In this document: piece after piece, positions 36,179 through 45,482 of the stretch
Position numbering within the stretch: position 1 is the stretch's first letter
Layout of the letters: each line of letters starts with the position of its first letter
Origin: Phycisphaerae bacterium
GTDB taxonomy: Bacteria > Planctomycetota > Phycisphaerae > UBA1845
Length of the DNA: 64,000 bases
Direction: 5' to 3'
Assembly (NCBI GenBank): GCA_029260015.1
Contig: JAJDEB010000036.1
Coordinates: forward strand, 778,554-842,553
Position numbers and translations under genes: made by a program
Notes under the pieces: generated by a model
The model's input: only the letters and a program-made list of their open reading frames with translations
Told to the model about the DNA's origin: nothing
The model's database searches: none

Positions 36179-36655
36179 CTATGGTTTTGACGGGTTGGGA
36201 ATAAGAAAACTCAGATGGTGCTCGCAGTGCCAAAGCTGCTGATGCTTCCACTGGTCGCGGGTCAGCTTGCCAAAAACGAGGTGATCGACGTACGTTGCAT
36301 CTGGGGCTGAAAACCGCTCGATAGCCTTGCGCAACCGCTCGACACCGACGGCGTCATCGACTGGTAAATCCTGGCGGGCAAATACTGGAGCAGTCACGCG
36401 CAAACCCGTCGGCTTATGCTTGAGCATTCTTGGCAAAACCAGAATCCGCGCCACCCACTGCATCGGGCGTGACCACTTCATCGGAAAACCATCTAGACCG
36501 CCCTCCAACACAATCGCGAGATGGTTGCAATTCTGACCGAGGCTATGTTCGCCAACGCGATCGTAACCGTAGGCCGCCATCCGATCGACGTCGGCCAGCA
36601 CATCCTCCCAGCGATCAAAGCGAATTGCGCGACGCTTTGTGGAATCCATATTCAT
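36179..36655 (-). CDS. DUF1569 (DinB superfamily) protein
   Basis: Four-helix DinB-type fold protein of unknown function. From ATG 36655 (GGAGG 8 nt upstream) it starts MNMDSTKRRAIRFDRWEDVLADVDRM, the usual DUF1569 entry. Possible metal ligands are His in LGQNCNHLAIVLE, and two His in QQLWHCEHHLSFL, arranged as in DinB metalloenzymes. It follows the DinB gene by 18 nt and is probably co-transcribed with it. Confidence 0.82.
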   Translation of the reverse strand: MNMDSTKRRAIRFDRWEDVLADVDRMAAYGYDRVGEHSLGQNCNHLAIVLEGGLDGFPMKWSRPMQWVARILVLPRMLKHKPTGLRVTAPVFARQDLPVDDAVGVERLRKAIERFSAPDATYVDHLVFGKLTRDQWKHQQLWHCEHHLSFLIPNPSKP

Positions 36656-36673
36656 GCCGACGTCCTCCATCGG

Positions 36674-37168
36674 TCAGCCCATGATGGGTGGTCGTCCCAG
36701 ACCGCGATGCGCAATCGTTGCCTGGCCAGCATGGAGACCTTCATGGAACGTCGCCAACTTAAAGACTGATTCCACCGTCGGCAGAAACTCCGGAGTACCT
36801 TCCGGGGTTGGCTTGTCCAAATCCGCTTCCGAAAGCCCGTCAAGAACACTTAGCAATCGCGCCCGCCCTTCATCCAATCTCTTGCGGACCTCTTTGGGGC
36901 TGGGATAGATCGCCGCATCGTTCACCGGTTTGGTTCCGGAACCGAAAAGCTTTTGCGCCTCCGTCGTGTCGATCGCTTTGTCTGGCGCGAGTGTGGACAC
37001 AAACCAATCGTCGGTCAGCGCCAAATGCCCCGCGCACCACATGGCATGGTTCGCTTCAGGATGGGCTTGATACATCCAATCACTGTCCGACTCAAACTTA
37101 TCCAAAAGTTGATTGGTAAAACCACGTGAGAAATCCAATGCCTCTTTGATGAATTCTTTTCGCGTCAT
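36674..37168 (-). CDS. DinB-family protein
   Basis: DinB/YfiT-like four-helix bundle, 164 aa. Putative metal histidines are in WCAGHLALTDDW and TFHEGLHAGQATIAHRGLG. The family includes thiol-dependent S-transferases and damage-inducible proteins, but the substrate is unknown. It sits between a TetR regulator gene (98 bp upstream) and a DUF1569 gene downstream on the same strand, so the regulator may control both. Confidence 0.87.
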   Translation of the reverse strand: MTRKEFIKEALDFSRGFTNQLLDKFESDSDWMYQAHPEANHAMWCAGHLALTDDWFVSTLAPDKAIDTTEAQKLFGSGTKPVNDAAIYPSPKEVRKRLDEGRARLLSVLDGLSEADLDKPTPEGTPEFLPTVESVFKLATFHEGLHAGQATIAHRGLGRPPIMG

Positions 37169-37266
37169 TGCAATTGACTCCTTGTTGATTGTCGACCCGT
37201 TAGAATCTTGCTAGGTTCGTATTCCGATTCTTGACTATCTATTCCAAAATACTTCAGAAAAATACG

Positions 37267-37860
37267 TCATGATTTTAGTGAAGCAATCGCTCCCTCCGCT
37301 ACGCGATCTAATGTCTCGCGAGATGCGCCTGTCTTGGACATCAACAACATCCCTTGAAAGATACCCACCAGAAACGTCGCCAATTGCAAAGGATCGATAC
37401 GCTTACTCAATTCGCCGGCTTCGATGCCCTGCCGTATGGTTTGACGCATCCCCCGCTCTAAAGATTGAAACCGGTTGCGGATGGTTTTTAGAATTGGCGA
37501 GTCGCGGTCCGTCCCTGCGAATTCGACGGCAGTATTGACCATAAGGCATCCTTTGTGCTCGCCCGACGAACAATGCTCAGCCACCCTCCGAAAAAACATC
37601 TTGAGATTCTTGGCAGGCGATCCGGGCGCTTGCAGAATCGCCAGCATGGGGGCAGACGCCGCTTGAAAGTACGCCTCAATCGCCTCGCTCATCAGCGACT
37701 CCTTGTCGCCAAAGGTGTTGTACAGGCTTTGCCGCCCAATCCCCATTCGGGCAGTCAGGTCTTCGATCGATGTCGCTTGATAGCCCTTTTCCCAAAACAC
37801 CTCGACGGCACTTTGCAGCGCTTCGGTTCGATTAAATTCTAGTGGCCTGCCCGGTACCAT
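37267..37860 (-). CDS. TetR-family transcriptional regulator
   Basis: Repressor with an N-terminal HTH (FNRTEALQSAVEVFWEKGYQATSIEDLTARMGIGRQSLYNTFGDKESLM, residues about 8-55) and a variable ligand domain of the AefR-like C-terminal type (KGCLMVNTAVEFAG). 197 aa from ATG 37860. It is upstream of the DinB and DUF1569 genes in the same direction, the likely targets. The inducer is unknown. Confidence 0.9.
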   Translation of the reverse strand: MVPGRPLEFNRTEALQSAVEVFWEKGYQATSIEDLTARMGIGRQSLYNTFGDKESLMSEAIEAYFQAASAPMLAILQAPGSPAKNLKMFFRRVAEHCSSGEHKGCLMVNTAVEFAGTDRDSPILKTIRNRFQSLERGMRQTIRQGIEAGELSKRIDPLQLATFLVGIFQGMLLMSKTGASRETLDRVAEGAIASLKS

Positions 37861-37947
37861 GCTTGGATTCTGGCATATCTGGACTAAGCAGTCAAGAATC
37901 AAACAAGCCACCGGACAAGTTTCTACACTCAGCGCCCTGCGATCGCC

Positions 37948-40017
37948 CTAACCGTTGGGAGCCAGAACCTGCGCCGACCTTGCGGGCAGATAAGCCTGTA
38001 CACTTTGCTGGCGGCTATGATAGGTTTGAATCTGCTTGGGATAGACCTGCCCCTCGGGAACACTGCCGAATCCGCCAAATGCCGTCGCGTCGGTATTGAG
38101 CACGACGCGATAGTCCGTTGGATCAGGGATGCCGAAACGATAGTGCTCTAACGAGTGCTGCGGATGAAAGTTAAACGCAAACACCAAAGGCCCACGTCGG
38201 AAAATCAGCACCTTCTGATCTTCATCGACGTTGAGTTGCTCGATCAAATCGCTTTCGAGCAAGCCAAACGGTTCATCGATCGCCAGCATCGCCTTATCAA
38301 ATGCCGCAAGAAACGAGTACCGCAGCGCCTCATGATCGACCAGCGACCATTGCCTGCGACAATGCTTATACGAATTGCCGTTGCCCTCCCTCGGAAAATC
38401 CACCCACTCGGGATGACCGAATTCATTGCCGATGAAGTTCAGGTACGATTCACCGCCCAAAGCAAACGTAATCAATCGAATCATCTTGTGCAGGGCCATT
38501 CCCCGATCGATCACCGGACTCTCACTGGCCCGATCCATGTACCAGTACATCGCCGAATCCATCAGCCAGAACGCCAAAGTCTTATCACCCACCAGCGCCT
38601 GATCGTGACTTTCGGCATAGGCCACATGCTTTTCCGATCGACGACGATTGGTCAGCGTGTGATACAACTCGCCCATCTGCCAGTCTTCATCGGGCGAGTG
38701 CTTCAGCAGTTTGATCCAGTAATCCGGAATGCCCATCGCCAACCGATAGTCAAACCCCAGTCCGCCTTCCGCAACCGGCCGCGCAAGCCCCACCATTCCC
38801 GAAACATCTTCGGCGATTGATATCACATTCGGATTGATCTCATGGGCGAGTTGATTGGCAAGTTGCAGATAAACGATCGCGTCCTCGTCAAGATCATGAA
38901 CCAGATAATCGTCATAACTGGCGAACGCCTTATTGCCATGATGCAGGTACATCATGCTGGTCACGCCATCGAAACGAAACCCATCAAATCGATATTCGTC
39001 CAGCCAGAAGCGCACATTGCTCAAAAGGAATCGCAGCACTTCCCACTTGCCATAATCAAACAGCAGTGAATCCCAATTCGGATGCTCGCCCTTGCCGCCA
39101 GAATGAAAATACTGATGGTCCGTGCCATCGAACGCATTGAGTCCGTCGAGCATGTTCTTGACCGAATGGCTATGCACCACGTCAAGCAGCACAACCAGAC
39201 CCATCCCGTGGGCTTTATCGATTAGTCGCTTGAGCGCATCGGGCGTTCCAAATCGCGACGACACCGCAAAAAAGTTGCTGACGTGATATCCGAACGATCC
39301 GTAGTACGGATGCTCCTGAACGGCCATCAACTGCACCGCGTTGTAGCCAGCCCGCGCAATTCGCGGCAGCACGTCGTCGGTAAACTCATCAAACGTTGCG
39401 ACGCGTTCCTGCTCCGACGACATGCCCACATGGGCCTCGTAGATGCGCAATCCGCCAGAGTGCTTGGCCGCTTCATGTTGCCACTGATACGCGGATGGCG
39501 GATTCCAGAATTGCCCGGTAAACGCCCCGGTCTCCGGATCCTGCACGCTGCGACGAATGTATGCCGGGATTCGATCCTGCCCGCCATTCGCACTTTCCAC
39601 ATGAACCTTGACCAAGCTCTCGTGAGTCAGCCGATCGGCGTACTCGCGATCTGGAAGGAACGTACTCCAAACGCCAAACTCAGTTCGCTGCATCGGGTTG
39701 GCTTTCCGATCCCAATGGTTGAAATCGCCAACGAGACACAACCGCAGCGCCCCCGGTGCCCATTCGCGATAGAACACCCCGGGCTCGCCATCTTTCTCAC
39801 CGCGATTAAATCCGAAGAATTCATGCCCGCGGCTGAAGTTCGCCAGCGAACCCTCGGCTGTGTCGATTTCCGCAAGCTTGGTCCGATACTTTTTGAATCG
39901 ATGGCGGAGGGCATCGGCGTATGGCTCGAGCCACGGATCAATGTCAATCAACCCGGTGCCATCAGTGCGCACAGGTTTGTCGGTCGTCGAAGAATTGGAT
40001 TGTCGAGGCTCAGGCAT
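37948..40017 (-). CDS. glgB: 1,4-alpha-glucan branching enzyme (eukaryote-like, GH13_8)
   Basis: Introduces alpha-1,6 branches in glycogen. N-terminal CBM48-like domain (VFYREWAPGALRLCLVGDFNHWD), then the GH13 barrel with VLLDVVHSHSVKN, FRFDGVTSMMYLHHG (Asp nucleophile), ISIAEDVSGM (Glu acid/base) and YAESHDQALVGDKT. The KNMLDGLNAFDGTDHQYFHSG segment and the C-terminal RKVVL-type barrel resemble the eukaryotic subfamily rather than E. coli GlgB. I chose ATG 40017; upstream codons carry no family sequence. 689 aa. No other glycogen gene is near. Confidence 0.93.
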   Translation of the reverse strand: MPEPRQSNSSTTDKPVRTDGTGLIDIDPWLEPYADALRHRFKKYRTKLAEIDTAEGSLANFSRGHEFFGFNRGEKDGEPGVFYREWAPGALRLCLVGDFNHWDRKANPMQRTEFGVWSTFLPDREYADRLTHESLVKVHVESANGGQDRIPAYIRRSVQDPETGAFTGQFWNPPSAYQWQHEAAKHSGGLRIYEAHVGMSSEQERVATFDEFTDDVLPRIARAGYNAVQLMAVQEHPYYGSFGYHVSNFFAVSSRFGTPDALKRLIDKAHGMGLVVLLDVVHSHSVKNMLDGLNAFDGTDHQYFHSGGKGEHPNWDSLLFDYGKWEVLRFLLSNVRFWLDEYRFDGFRFDGVTSMMYLHHGNKAFASYDDYLVHDLDEDAIVYLQLANQLAHEINPNVISIAEDVSGMVGLARPVAEGGLGFDYRLAMGIPDYWIKLLKHSPDEDWQMGELYHTLTNRRRSEKHVAYAESHDQALVGDKTLAFWLMDSAMYWYMDRASESPVIDRGMALHKMIRLITFALGGESYLNFIGNEFGHPEWVDFPREGNGNSYKHCRRQWSLVDHEALRYSFLAAFDKAMLAIDEPFGLLESDLIEQLNVDEDQKVLIFRRGPLVFAFNFHPQHSLEHYRFGIPDPTDYRVVLNTDATAFGGFGSVPEGQVYPKQIQTYHSRQQSVQAYLPARSAQVLAPNG

Positions 40018-40405
40018 TTGGATGCACCGGAAGGCCAACCGTGCGCGTTCATCACGCGAACCGGCAATTCTAGGGCAACCAGCGACCATTGGCCAACACC
40101 GCAATCACCGCCCGCACACAACCGCCTGACTCGTTTCATCGATAGTGGAAACGTTTGACGGGACCAGAGTTGACCGCACGCAATACGGTTTCGGCAATGT
40201 TTGCGCGGCACCTGCCACATGACCCCAGCGACAAGATTTTATCTGACACACACCGCCAAAAGGCACCAAAACCCCGCGTCCGCATTGACGCCTCGCCTCA
40301 CTACCCGAACCAGATTGTACGCTGATACCTGTTCAAGCAGTAATCTAACCAGACAAGAGGACCAGCAGCCCAAAGGACCAGCAGCTTTCAGGAGTTGAAC
40401 CGGCG
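40018..40405. other. 388-bp divergent intergenic region
   Basis: Lies between glgB (minus) and the HAMP-like membrane protein gene (plus), so it should hold promoters for both. The only structure I noticed is a short tandem repeat, GGACCAGCAGC twice, at about 40360-40385, just upstream of the plus-strand gene. No ORF or hairpin is convincing. Confidence 0.35.
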
Positions 40406-41068
40406 ATGAATACAAACACGAATAATTCGGCAATGGGCAAGCAATCGACGCCTAATCGAAATCGACGCACGAAGTACATCATCAACCCCGCGTTTCAATG
40501 GAAGTACATCAGTATAGTTGGGGGTGGTGTTTTTGTCGCGGCGTGCCTGATGAGCACCGTCCTGTACGGGATGGTGTACTATCAGGCCCGCGAGCGATTG
40601 TTGCACCTGTCGCAATCGGAGCCGCTTCAAAACACCTACGGGATTCTCATTTTCGCGGGTGCCTTCGCGCTATTGATGGCCGTCGGTTTCGCCGCATGGA
40701 CCATGATCCTGACCCATCGAATCGGCGGCCCCATCCATGTGATGATGAATTACTTTGCCGACTTGTCGAACAGCAAGATTCCACGAGTGCGACCACTGCG
40801 GGCGAAGGACGAATTGAAGTCATTCCACGATTCGTTCCGCCGGGCGGCAGATTCGCTGCGGTGTGACCGCGAAGCTGAAATCAAGATGGTCGATGAAGTC
40901 CTGCAACTTGCCAACCAAGCCGGTTCCTCCACCGACGGTTCCAAGCAATCGATGACCGAACTCGTCACGAAACTGACGGACCTTCATCTGCACTTGGCCA
41001 ATTCGATCGGAGCCGAAACCAACACCACCGCGTCAGCATCAACCAGCGACGCACCGGTCACTGCGTAA
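40406..41068 (+). CDS. Two-TM membrane protein with HAMP-like region
   Basis: 220 aa. A basic N-terminus (NRNRRTKYIINPAFQWKY) leads into TM1 (about 33-55). A short external loop of about 20 residues follows, then TM2 (about 77-100), RIGGPIHVMMNYFADLSNSKIPRVRPLRAKDELKSF, which looks like a HAMP linker (P and E/D hallmarks), and a helical coiled region. The C-terminus is Thr/Ser/Ala-rich. No kinase or methyl-accepting domain follows, so it may be a signalling adapter or a stand-alone sensor. Function unknown. Confidence 0.75.
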   Translation: MNTNTNNSAMGKQSTPNRNRRTKYIINPAFQWKYISIVGGGVFVAACLMSTVLYGMVYYQARERLLHLSQSEPLQNTYGILIFAGAFALLMAVGFAAWTMILTHRIGGPIHVMMNYFADLSNSKIPRVRPLRAKDELKSFHDSFRRAADSLRCDREAEIKMVDEVLQLANQAGSSTDGSKQSMTELVTKLTDLHLHLANSIGAETNTTASASTSDAPVTA

Positions 41069-41093
41069 AGAACAAACGTCCAACTCACAAAAC

Positions 41094-41138
41094 AAAGACT
41101 CTCGTCAGGTTCAATGCGAACCCGACGAGAGTCTTTTC
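41094..41138 (+). terminator. Intrinsic terminator after the HAMP-like gene
   Basis: AAGACTCTCGTC-x-GGTTC, short AATGC loop, GAACC-x-GACGAGAGTCTT then TTTC. The stem is 17-18 bp with one mismatch, preceded by AAA and followed by T residues, about 30 nt after the stop. Confidence 0.9.
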
Positions 41139-41199
41139 TGTTGAAAGCGCCGAAGTATCTAATGTGGGGCCACGCGTCATCTTGCGGGTTGCGCTCCAC

Positions 41200-41283
41200 T
41201 GTCATTCCCGCGAAAGCGGGAATCCAAGTCCCGCACGTTGCTCATCGCCCGTTCTGGACTCCCGCGTACGCGGGAGTGACGAT
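41200..41283. repeat. CCCGC-hairpin repeat pair
   Basis: TGTCATTCCCGCGAAAGCGG at 41200 and an inverted, diverged copy at 41254-41283 (CTCCCGCGTACGCGGGAG-TGACGA). It is the same family as 20472-20608: the widespread CGTCATTCCCGCG-type hairpin repeat seen in many bacterial genomes. It lies between two converging genes. Confidence 0.85.
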
Positions 41284-41350
41284 CGGGCACCCGCATATCT
41301 AGCCGTGAGAGTGTACTGGTGCCGCACAAAACCAATGCGGTTTGAAATTC

Positions 41351-43159
41351 CTACTTAATCAGAGCGACTTGCTGCGAGCCACCGATGGTCTCGAACACTT
41401 CGTCCAGTTTGTTACTGTACTGATCGATCGTGCCTTCCGCATGAAAATGCGTTCCGCCCGTCGCCGACGCAATGTCGTCCATCAGGTTAAAATCAGAATC
41501 AACTCCGACACTGACCGTGAAGATCTGAATGCCTTTTGTCGCAGCCAATGCTGCCATCTCGCGGGCGTATCGTGCCCCGCCGGATGGATCGTAGCTCGTG
41601 CAGGTTTCGCAACCGATGTTGGCCATCCCGTCAGTCAGCAAGATCATCACCTTTCGCGATGCCGGGTTGGCATTTCCGCCAATCAACGTTTGAATTCCAC
41701 GGAGAATCCCTCCGCCGGTGTTTGTGGATTGCGTGTAGTGAGCGGCTTGCATTTCGTATAGTCGGTTGCTGACCTTTTCATAATCCTTTGTCAGATCGAT
41801 TTCATGAACCGCCTTCGTCGCGTAAATTTCAAGCGACAACCGATCGTTGCTGTGTAGGTTTTCCACCGTTGTGGTCAGGTGGTCAACCGCATCCTTGACG
41901 GCCTGCATCGGATAGTGCGGCGTGTTTGCGAGTTCCGGCGTCTTGGCGTGAGACCCTCGTTTGTTCAACAAATAGTCTACAAACGTCTTGAGTCCGAACT
42001 GGTAGCGCATGTTGCTGTTTGCTTTAGCCATACTGGAATTCGAGGGACGCACATAGTTCTTGATGTAATCCTTCCAGATATTCGCCGAATCATTGGTCGA
42101 GCGGTCTCCGAACTTCTCGACCCAGACGATCTCGCTACTGCCGATCGTGCTGTTTCGGTTTCCAGCCGAACCACTCCCAGCAGTTTCCCACCGACCACCG
42201 CTGATACCGCTGTTCCATTCTGCCAAGCCAAGCGCGACAGCCACGCGATTCGTATAGTCAGTCGAATTGTCATCCTGGTCGCCCGACATGATCGCGTTGA
42301 CTTCGTCGTCATTGTAACCCTGATCGAAAAGGTAACCCTCGAGTTTGTTGTTCGACCAGTCGGATCGATAACCCAACTTGATCAAGCCGGCATCGTTATT
42401 CGGGTTGTAGTCGGAAGGCGTGTTCACATCGCCATAACCGATGTTCTTGAAGAAACCCCATGCAGGACCGGAACGCTGTGCGAACTGCTCGTCGGTCAGC
42501 TCCGAAGGGTCTCCGCTCCAACTCGTCCCGATTTCATCGATACCCCCCGGCAGATTGTCCCACACTTCATGCAGGTTGATGTCGGTTCGTTTGTAGTTCT
42601 GGAAACGGCTGTCGTAGCTGTGCGATCCCGAAAGATCAGCGACAACCGCAATATCGCGCGGCAACAGCATCGCGATCGCCTCCGCCGTCACGTCTTGCGT
42701 ATCCTTCCCGAAAATGCGTGCGAAGAACAGTGTCACGCCGCCATTGGTCGAACCCTCTGACTTGCGCACCGTAACCTTTGCGGCGTCTGGAAAGACATTC
42801 GTCGGAACGAAATCGAATTGCTTGGTCTGTGGATCCAGGACCGCTCTGCCGAAAATAATATCGCTGTCTTCGATCGTCACCTGCTTGTTGAGCACGGCGT
42901 TTTGCGAGGTGATGCTCATCGCGGCATCGCGACCCAACACAAGCGGATCGCCCGATTCATAATCGCCCAGTCGGCCAGCCGCTGCCAGAGCGGCTGCGTC
43001 GGCTGCCCGCTGAAGATCGGTTTTGGTGTTGTAGATCAGACCGACGTCAATGGTCAGCGCCGCAAACCCGATGAGGACCGGGATGCACACTGCGACCATG
43101 ACCGCAGTCGCGCCACGACGTCGATAACCCACGCGAAGGGATGTACACAAATTTTTCAT
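41351..43159 (-). CDS. TadG-like pilus assembly protein with von Willebrand factor A domain
   Basis: From ATG 43159 (AGGAG 7 nt upstream) the N-terminus has RRRGATAVMVAVCIPVLIGFAALTIDVGLIYNTKTDLQRAADAAALAAA, the TadE/TadG signature with a single membrane anchor. The rest is extracytoplasmic. A vWA domain starts PRDIAVVADLSGS (MIDAS DxSxS) and continues in the last third with MILLTDGMANIG and IQIFTVSVGVDSDFNLMDDIASATGGTHF. Between the MIDAS and the rest of the domain is an insertion of about 190 residues rich in Asn, Asp and Ser. It may belong to a Flp/tad system encoded elsewhere, since no other tad gene is here. Confidence 0.85.
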   Translation of the reverse strand: MKNLCTSLRVGYRRRGATAVMVAVCIPVLIGFAALTIDVGLIYNTKTDLQRAADAAALAAAGRLGDYESGDPLVLGRDAAMSITSQNAVLNKQVTIEDSDIIFGRAVLDPQTKQFDFVPTNVFPDAAKVTVRKSEGSTNGGVTLFFARIFGKDTQDVTAEAIAMLLPRDIAVVADLSGSHSYDSRFQNYKRTDINLHEVWDNLPGGIDEIGTSWSGDPSELTDEQFAQRSGPAWGFFKNIGYGDVNTPSDYNPNNDAGLIKLGYRSDWSNNKLEGYLFDQGYNDDEVNAIMSGDQDDNSTDYTNRVAVALGLAEWNSGISGGRWETAGSGSAGNRNSTIGSSEIVWVEKFGDRSTNDSANIWKDYIKNYVRPSNSSMAKANSNMRYQFGLKTFVDYLLNKRGSHAKTPELANTPHYPMQAVKDAVDHLTTTVENLHSNDRLSLEIYATKAVHEIDLTKDYEKVSNRLYEMQAAHYTQSTNTGGGILRGIQTLIGGNANPASRKVMILLTDGMANIGCETCTSYDPSGGARYAREMAALAATKGIQIFTVSVGVDSDFNLMDDIASATGGTHFHAEGTIDQYSNKLDEVFETIGGSQQVALIK

Positions 43160-43469
43160 CACTCTCTCCTCTGCTCCAACAAGCGGACTCCAACAATCCA
43201 CCCCGCAGGCACACCGTCCTTGCGCACCTGCAACTTCAATCGATTGATAGAACCCGAGCTTGTCGCAGTCAAAATCCGTCAACAATAACCGGCGCACTTC
43301 TCGCGGAACCGGTACTGTTTACTTGTCGGCTAATCAAAATAGGTCTGATAAAGGCGGTGCGGATCGCCGCCGATGAGCGATTTGGGAAGGCGGCGGACCG
43401 GCAAGAAATTTGTTTTTGATTACGCGATTTGCGGACGCAAAGGACCACACCCCCTGCCGTTATCACGCA
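43160..43469. other. 310-bp upstream region of the TadG-like gene
   Basis: Presumed promoter and leader of the TadG-like gene (minus strand) and the 3' flank of the glycosyltransferase gene. It is GC-rich with partial inverted repeats (GGCGGTGCGGATCGCCGCC at about 43352-43372, and GGCGGCGGACC nearby). I considered a cyclic di-GMP riboswitch (GACGCAAAG is present) but the rest of the motif is absent. Confidence 0.35.
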
Positions 43470-44633
43470 TCAGGATTTGGATTGGGCTAAGAGTTTGTCA
43501 TAAAGGTCCGAAATTTCATGGACCATTGTCGCAACGTCAAAACGCTTCACGCAGTGATCGCGTGCGGCGATCCCCATCGACGCACGCAAATCCTTGTCGT
43601 TGCACAAACGAGCCACTCGACCGGCCAACGCTTTCCAATCGCCAAGTGGCACAAGCCAACCTGTCCGACCATCACTGATGGCTTCGGGTGCACCATCATT
43701 GTCGAAACTCACGCACGGCACTTGCATCAAAGACGCCTGCACCAACACCCTTGGCAACCCTTCCCACTGCGATGCATGCACCAAAACATCCATCCCATTC
43801 ATCAAACGCGCCACTTCATCGGGCTTGACCAGTCCCGTGAAAACTACGCGATCGCTCAATCCATGTCGGGCCAGCACCGCTTCGTACTGCTGACGATGCG
43901 CGCCATCGCCAACCCATACGAATTTCACGTTTGCATTCGCCCTCACGATATTGGGCATCGCCATCAGAATGTCTTCGTAGCCTTTATTCTTAAACAGTCT
44001 CGCAACCGTTCCGACGACGATGCAATCGTCAGAGACATTCCAACCCTTGCGGACATGCAATCGCGTTTGTTCGTCGCGTTGAAAGAGCGCCGTTTCAATT
44101 CCCGAGCGAATGGTGTTGAATCGATCGCGCGGTGCGATGTTGGCGGCAACGGCCTGCTCCGTCATGGCGTCGGCAACACAGATGAATGCGTCGGTCCAGC
44201 GCGCTGCCCTTCGCTCAAGGGTTGAATAACCGCACTGAGTCAATGCCGATTGCGTGCGGTTGAAACTCATGCCGTGAATCGTGTGAACGACTTTGGCATT
44301 CCCTTCCCGATGGGCAGCATATCGTGCGACGATGCCAGCTTTGCTGCTGTGGGTGTGGATGATGTCGAATTTTTCGCGTCGAAAGATCGCCGTCAACTCT
44401 CGTGCGCACTTATAATCAAGCAGCGGTTTGACGCTTCGCCGCATCGAATCAAGCTTGATGGTGCGCGTAGATGCCGCTTCGCCTTGGGGCCAGAGCGACC
44501 CTTCCGGACCGGTCTCCGGACCGGCGATCAGCGTGACATCGTGCCCGCGATCGCGAAGCCCGGCGCACGTCAGCACCGTGTTCTCTTGAGCGCCACCAAT
44601 GATCAGCCGGGTTATGACGTGGGCGATCTTCAT
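43470..44633 (-). CDS. Glycosyltransferase family 4 protein
   Basis: GT-B fold sugar transferase. It starts MKIAHVITRLIIGGAQENTVL, the usual GT4 opening, and has the C-terminal donor site with VARLFKNKGYEDILMAM, FVWVGDGAHRQQYE, and SQWEGLPRVLVQASLMQVPCVSFDNDGAPEAI. Where GT4 enzymes usually show E-x7-E, the first Glu is in WEGLP and the second position is Gln (VLVQAS) rather than Glu. Acceptor and donor are unknown. Other cell-surface polysaccharide genes are not adjacent. Confidence 0.88.
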   Translation of the reverse strand: MKIAHVITRLIIGGAQENTVLTCAGLRDRGHDVTLIAGPETGPEGSLWPQGEAASTRTIKLDSMRRSVKPLLDYKCARELTAIFRREKFDIIHTHSSKAGIVARYAAHREGNAKVVHTIHGMSFNRTQSALTQCGYSTLERRAARWTDAFICVADAMTEQAVAANIAPRDRFNTIRSGIETALFQRDEQTRLHVRKGWNVSDDCIVVGTVARLFKNKGYEDILMAMPNIVRANANVKFVWVGDGAHRQQYEAVLARHGLSDRVVFTGLVKPDEVARLMNGMDVLVHASQWEGLPRVLVQASLMQVPCVSFDNDGAPEAISDGRTGWLVPLGDWKALAGRVARLCNDKDLRASMGIAARDHCVKRFDVATMVHEISDLYDKLLAQSKS

Positions 44634-44663
44634 CCAGCCATCCGTATGCGACCACAGTACAAG

Positions 44664-45476
44664 TTACGTCGCCGGGAAATCGCGCGAACGAAAAACAAGC
44701 AAGCCAGCCAGCCAAAAAACCAAACCGGCTATCGAAAGCACCGCCACCGAACTCCATTGCACCGATTGCGTTTCGACGATTTTGAGCGGTGCGTAATATC
44801 GAAAGAAGCTGCTGTACGATACGAATTTCAGTGCCGGCCAAAATGCGGATAGCACATTGACCGTAAACGCATACAACACCGCCCCAAAGCAAATCGTGAT
44901 CGCCACGACGCGGCGGCTACACATTGCTGAAACACCCAATGCCATCCCGCACAGAAACGCAAAGATGAAGAAGAATTGAACCGCCACGAGCACGAGGTTA
45001 CCCATGTCGATTTCGGTTTGTCCGGTAAGTTTGCGCCCGACAAACGCACCGAGCCAGAGCGAAACGCACATGAGCGGACCACAGCTTAGCAGTGCCGCCG
45101 ACACCGATGCATAAATTCTCGACCTCGAAATCGGTAGGCTCGCGAGCAGGTCAATCGTTCCGCGATCGATTTCACCGACGAGTCCGGCGCTGGCCATTGA
45201 AAACACGACCGCGATCATGATCGCAAGCATCACCGGATGCGTAAACGAAAACGTAGCCATTCCGCTGGGCGTTAATACACCGGTTATGTCCGAACCCATC
45301 AGCGAAGTGATCAGCGACTTGATCCACGGTACGTCCATCCACACCTTGGTCTGTTCCATCGGCAGCGAGTTGGTCGCAAACATAAACACCACGACAAACA
45401 GTCCCATCAGGAAACTGCCGCCGAGAATAAAAAATCGATGATCGCGAAGTGTTTTGATAAACAGCGCAACATTCAT
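44664..45476 (-). CDS. ABC-2 type transporter permease
   Basis: Six hydrophobic segments and the ABC-2 permease pattern MIAVVFSMASAGLVGEIDRGTIDLLASLPISRSRIYAS, typical of ABC-2 permeases working with a NatA-like ATPase. 270 aa. It begins 6 nt after the ATPase gene ends, so both are one unit. The substrate is unknown. Confidence 0.87.
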   Translation of the reverse strand: MNVALFIKTLRDHRFFILGGSFLMGLFVVVFMFATNSLPMEQTKVWMDVPWIKSLITSLMGSDITGVLTPSGMATFSFTHPVMLAIMIAVVFSMASAGLVGEIDRGTIDLLASLPISRSRIYASVSAALLSCGPLMCVSLWLGAFVGRKLTGQTEIDMGNLVLVAVQFFFIFAFLCGMALGVSAMCSRRVVAITICFGAVLYAFTVNVLSAFWPALKFVSYSSFFRYYAPLKIVETQSVQWSSVAVLSIAGLVFWLAGLLVFRSRDFPAT

Positions 45477-45482
45477 CCGCCG

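Noticed and set aside
43425-43465. Possible cyclic di-GMP (GEMM) riboswitch
   Set aside because: GACGCAAAG is present, but the second stem, the tetraloop/receptor and a downstream gene in the right orientation are missing.
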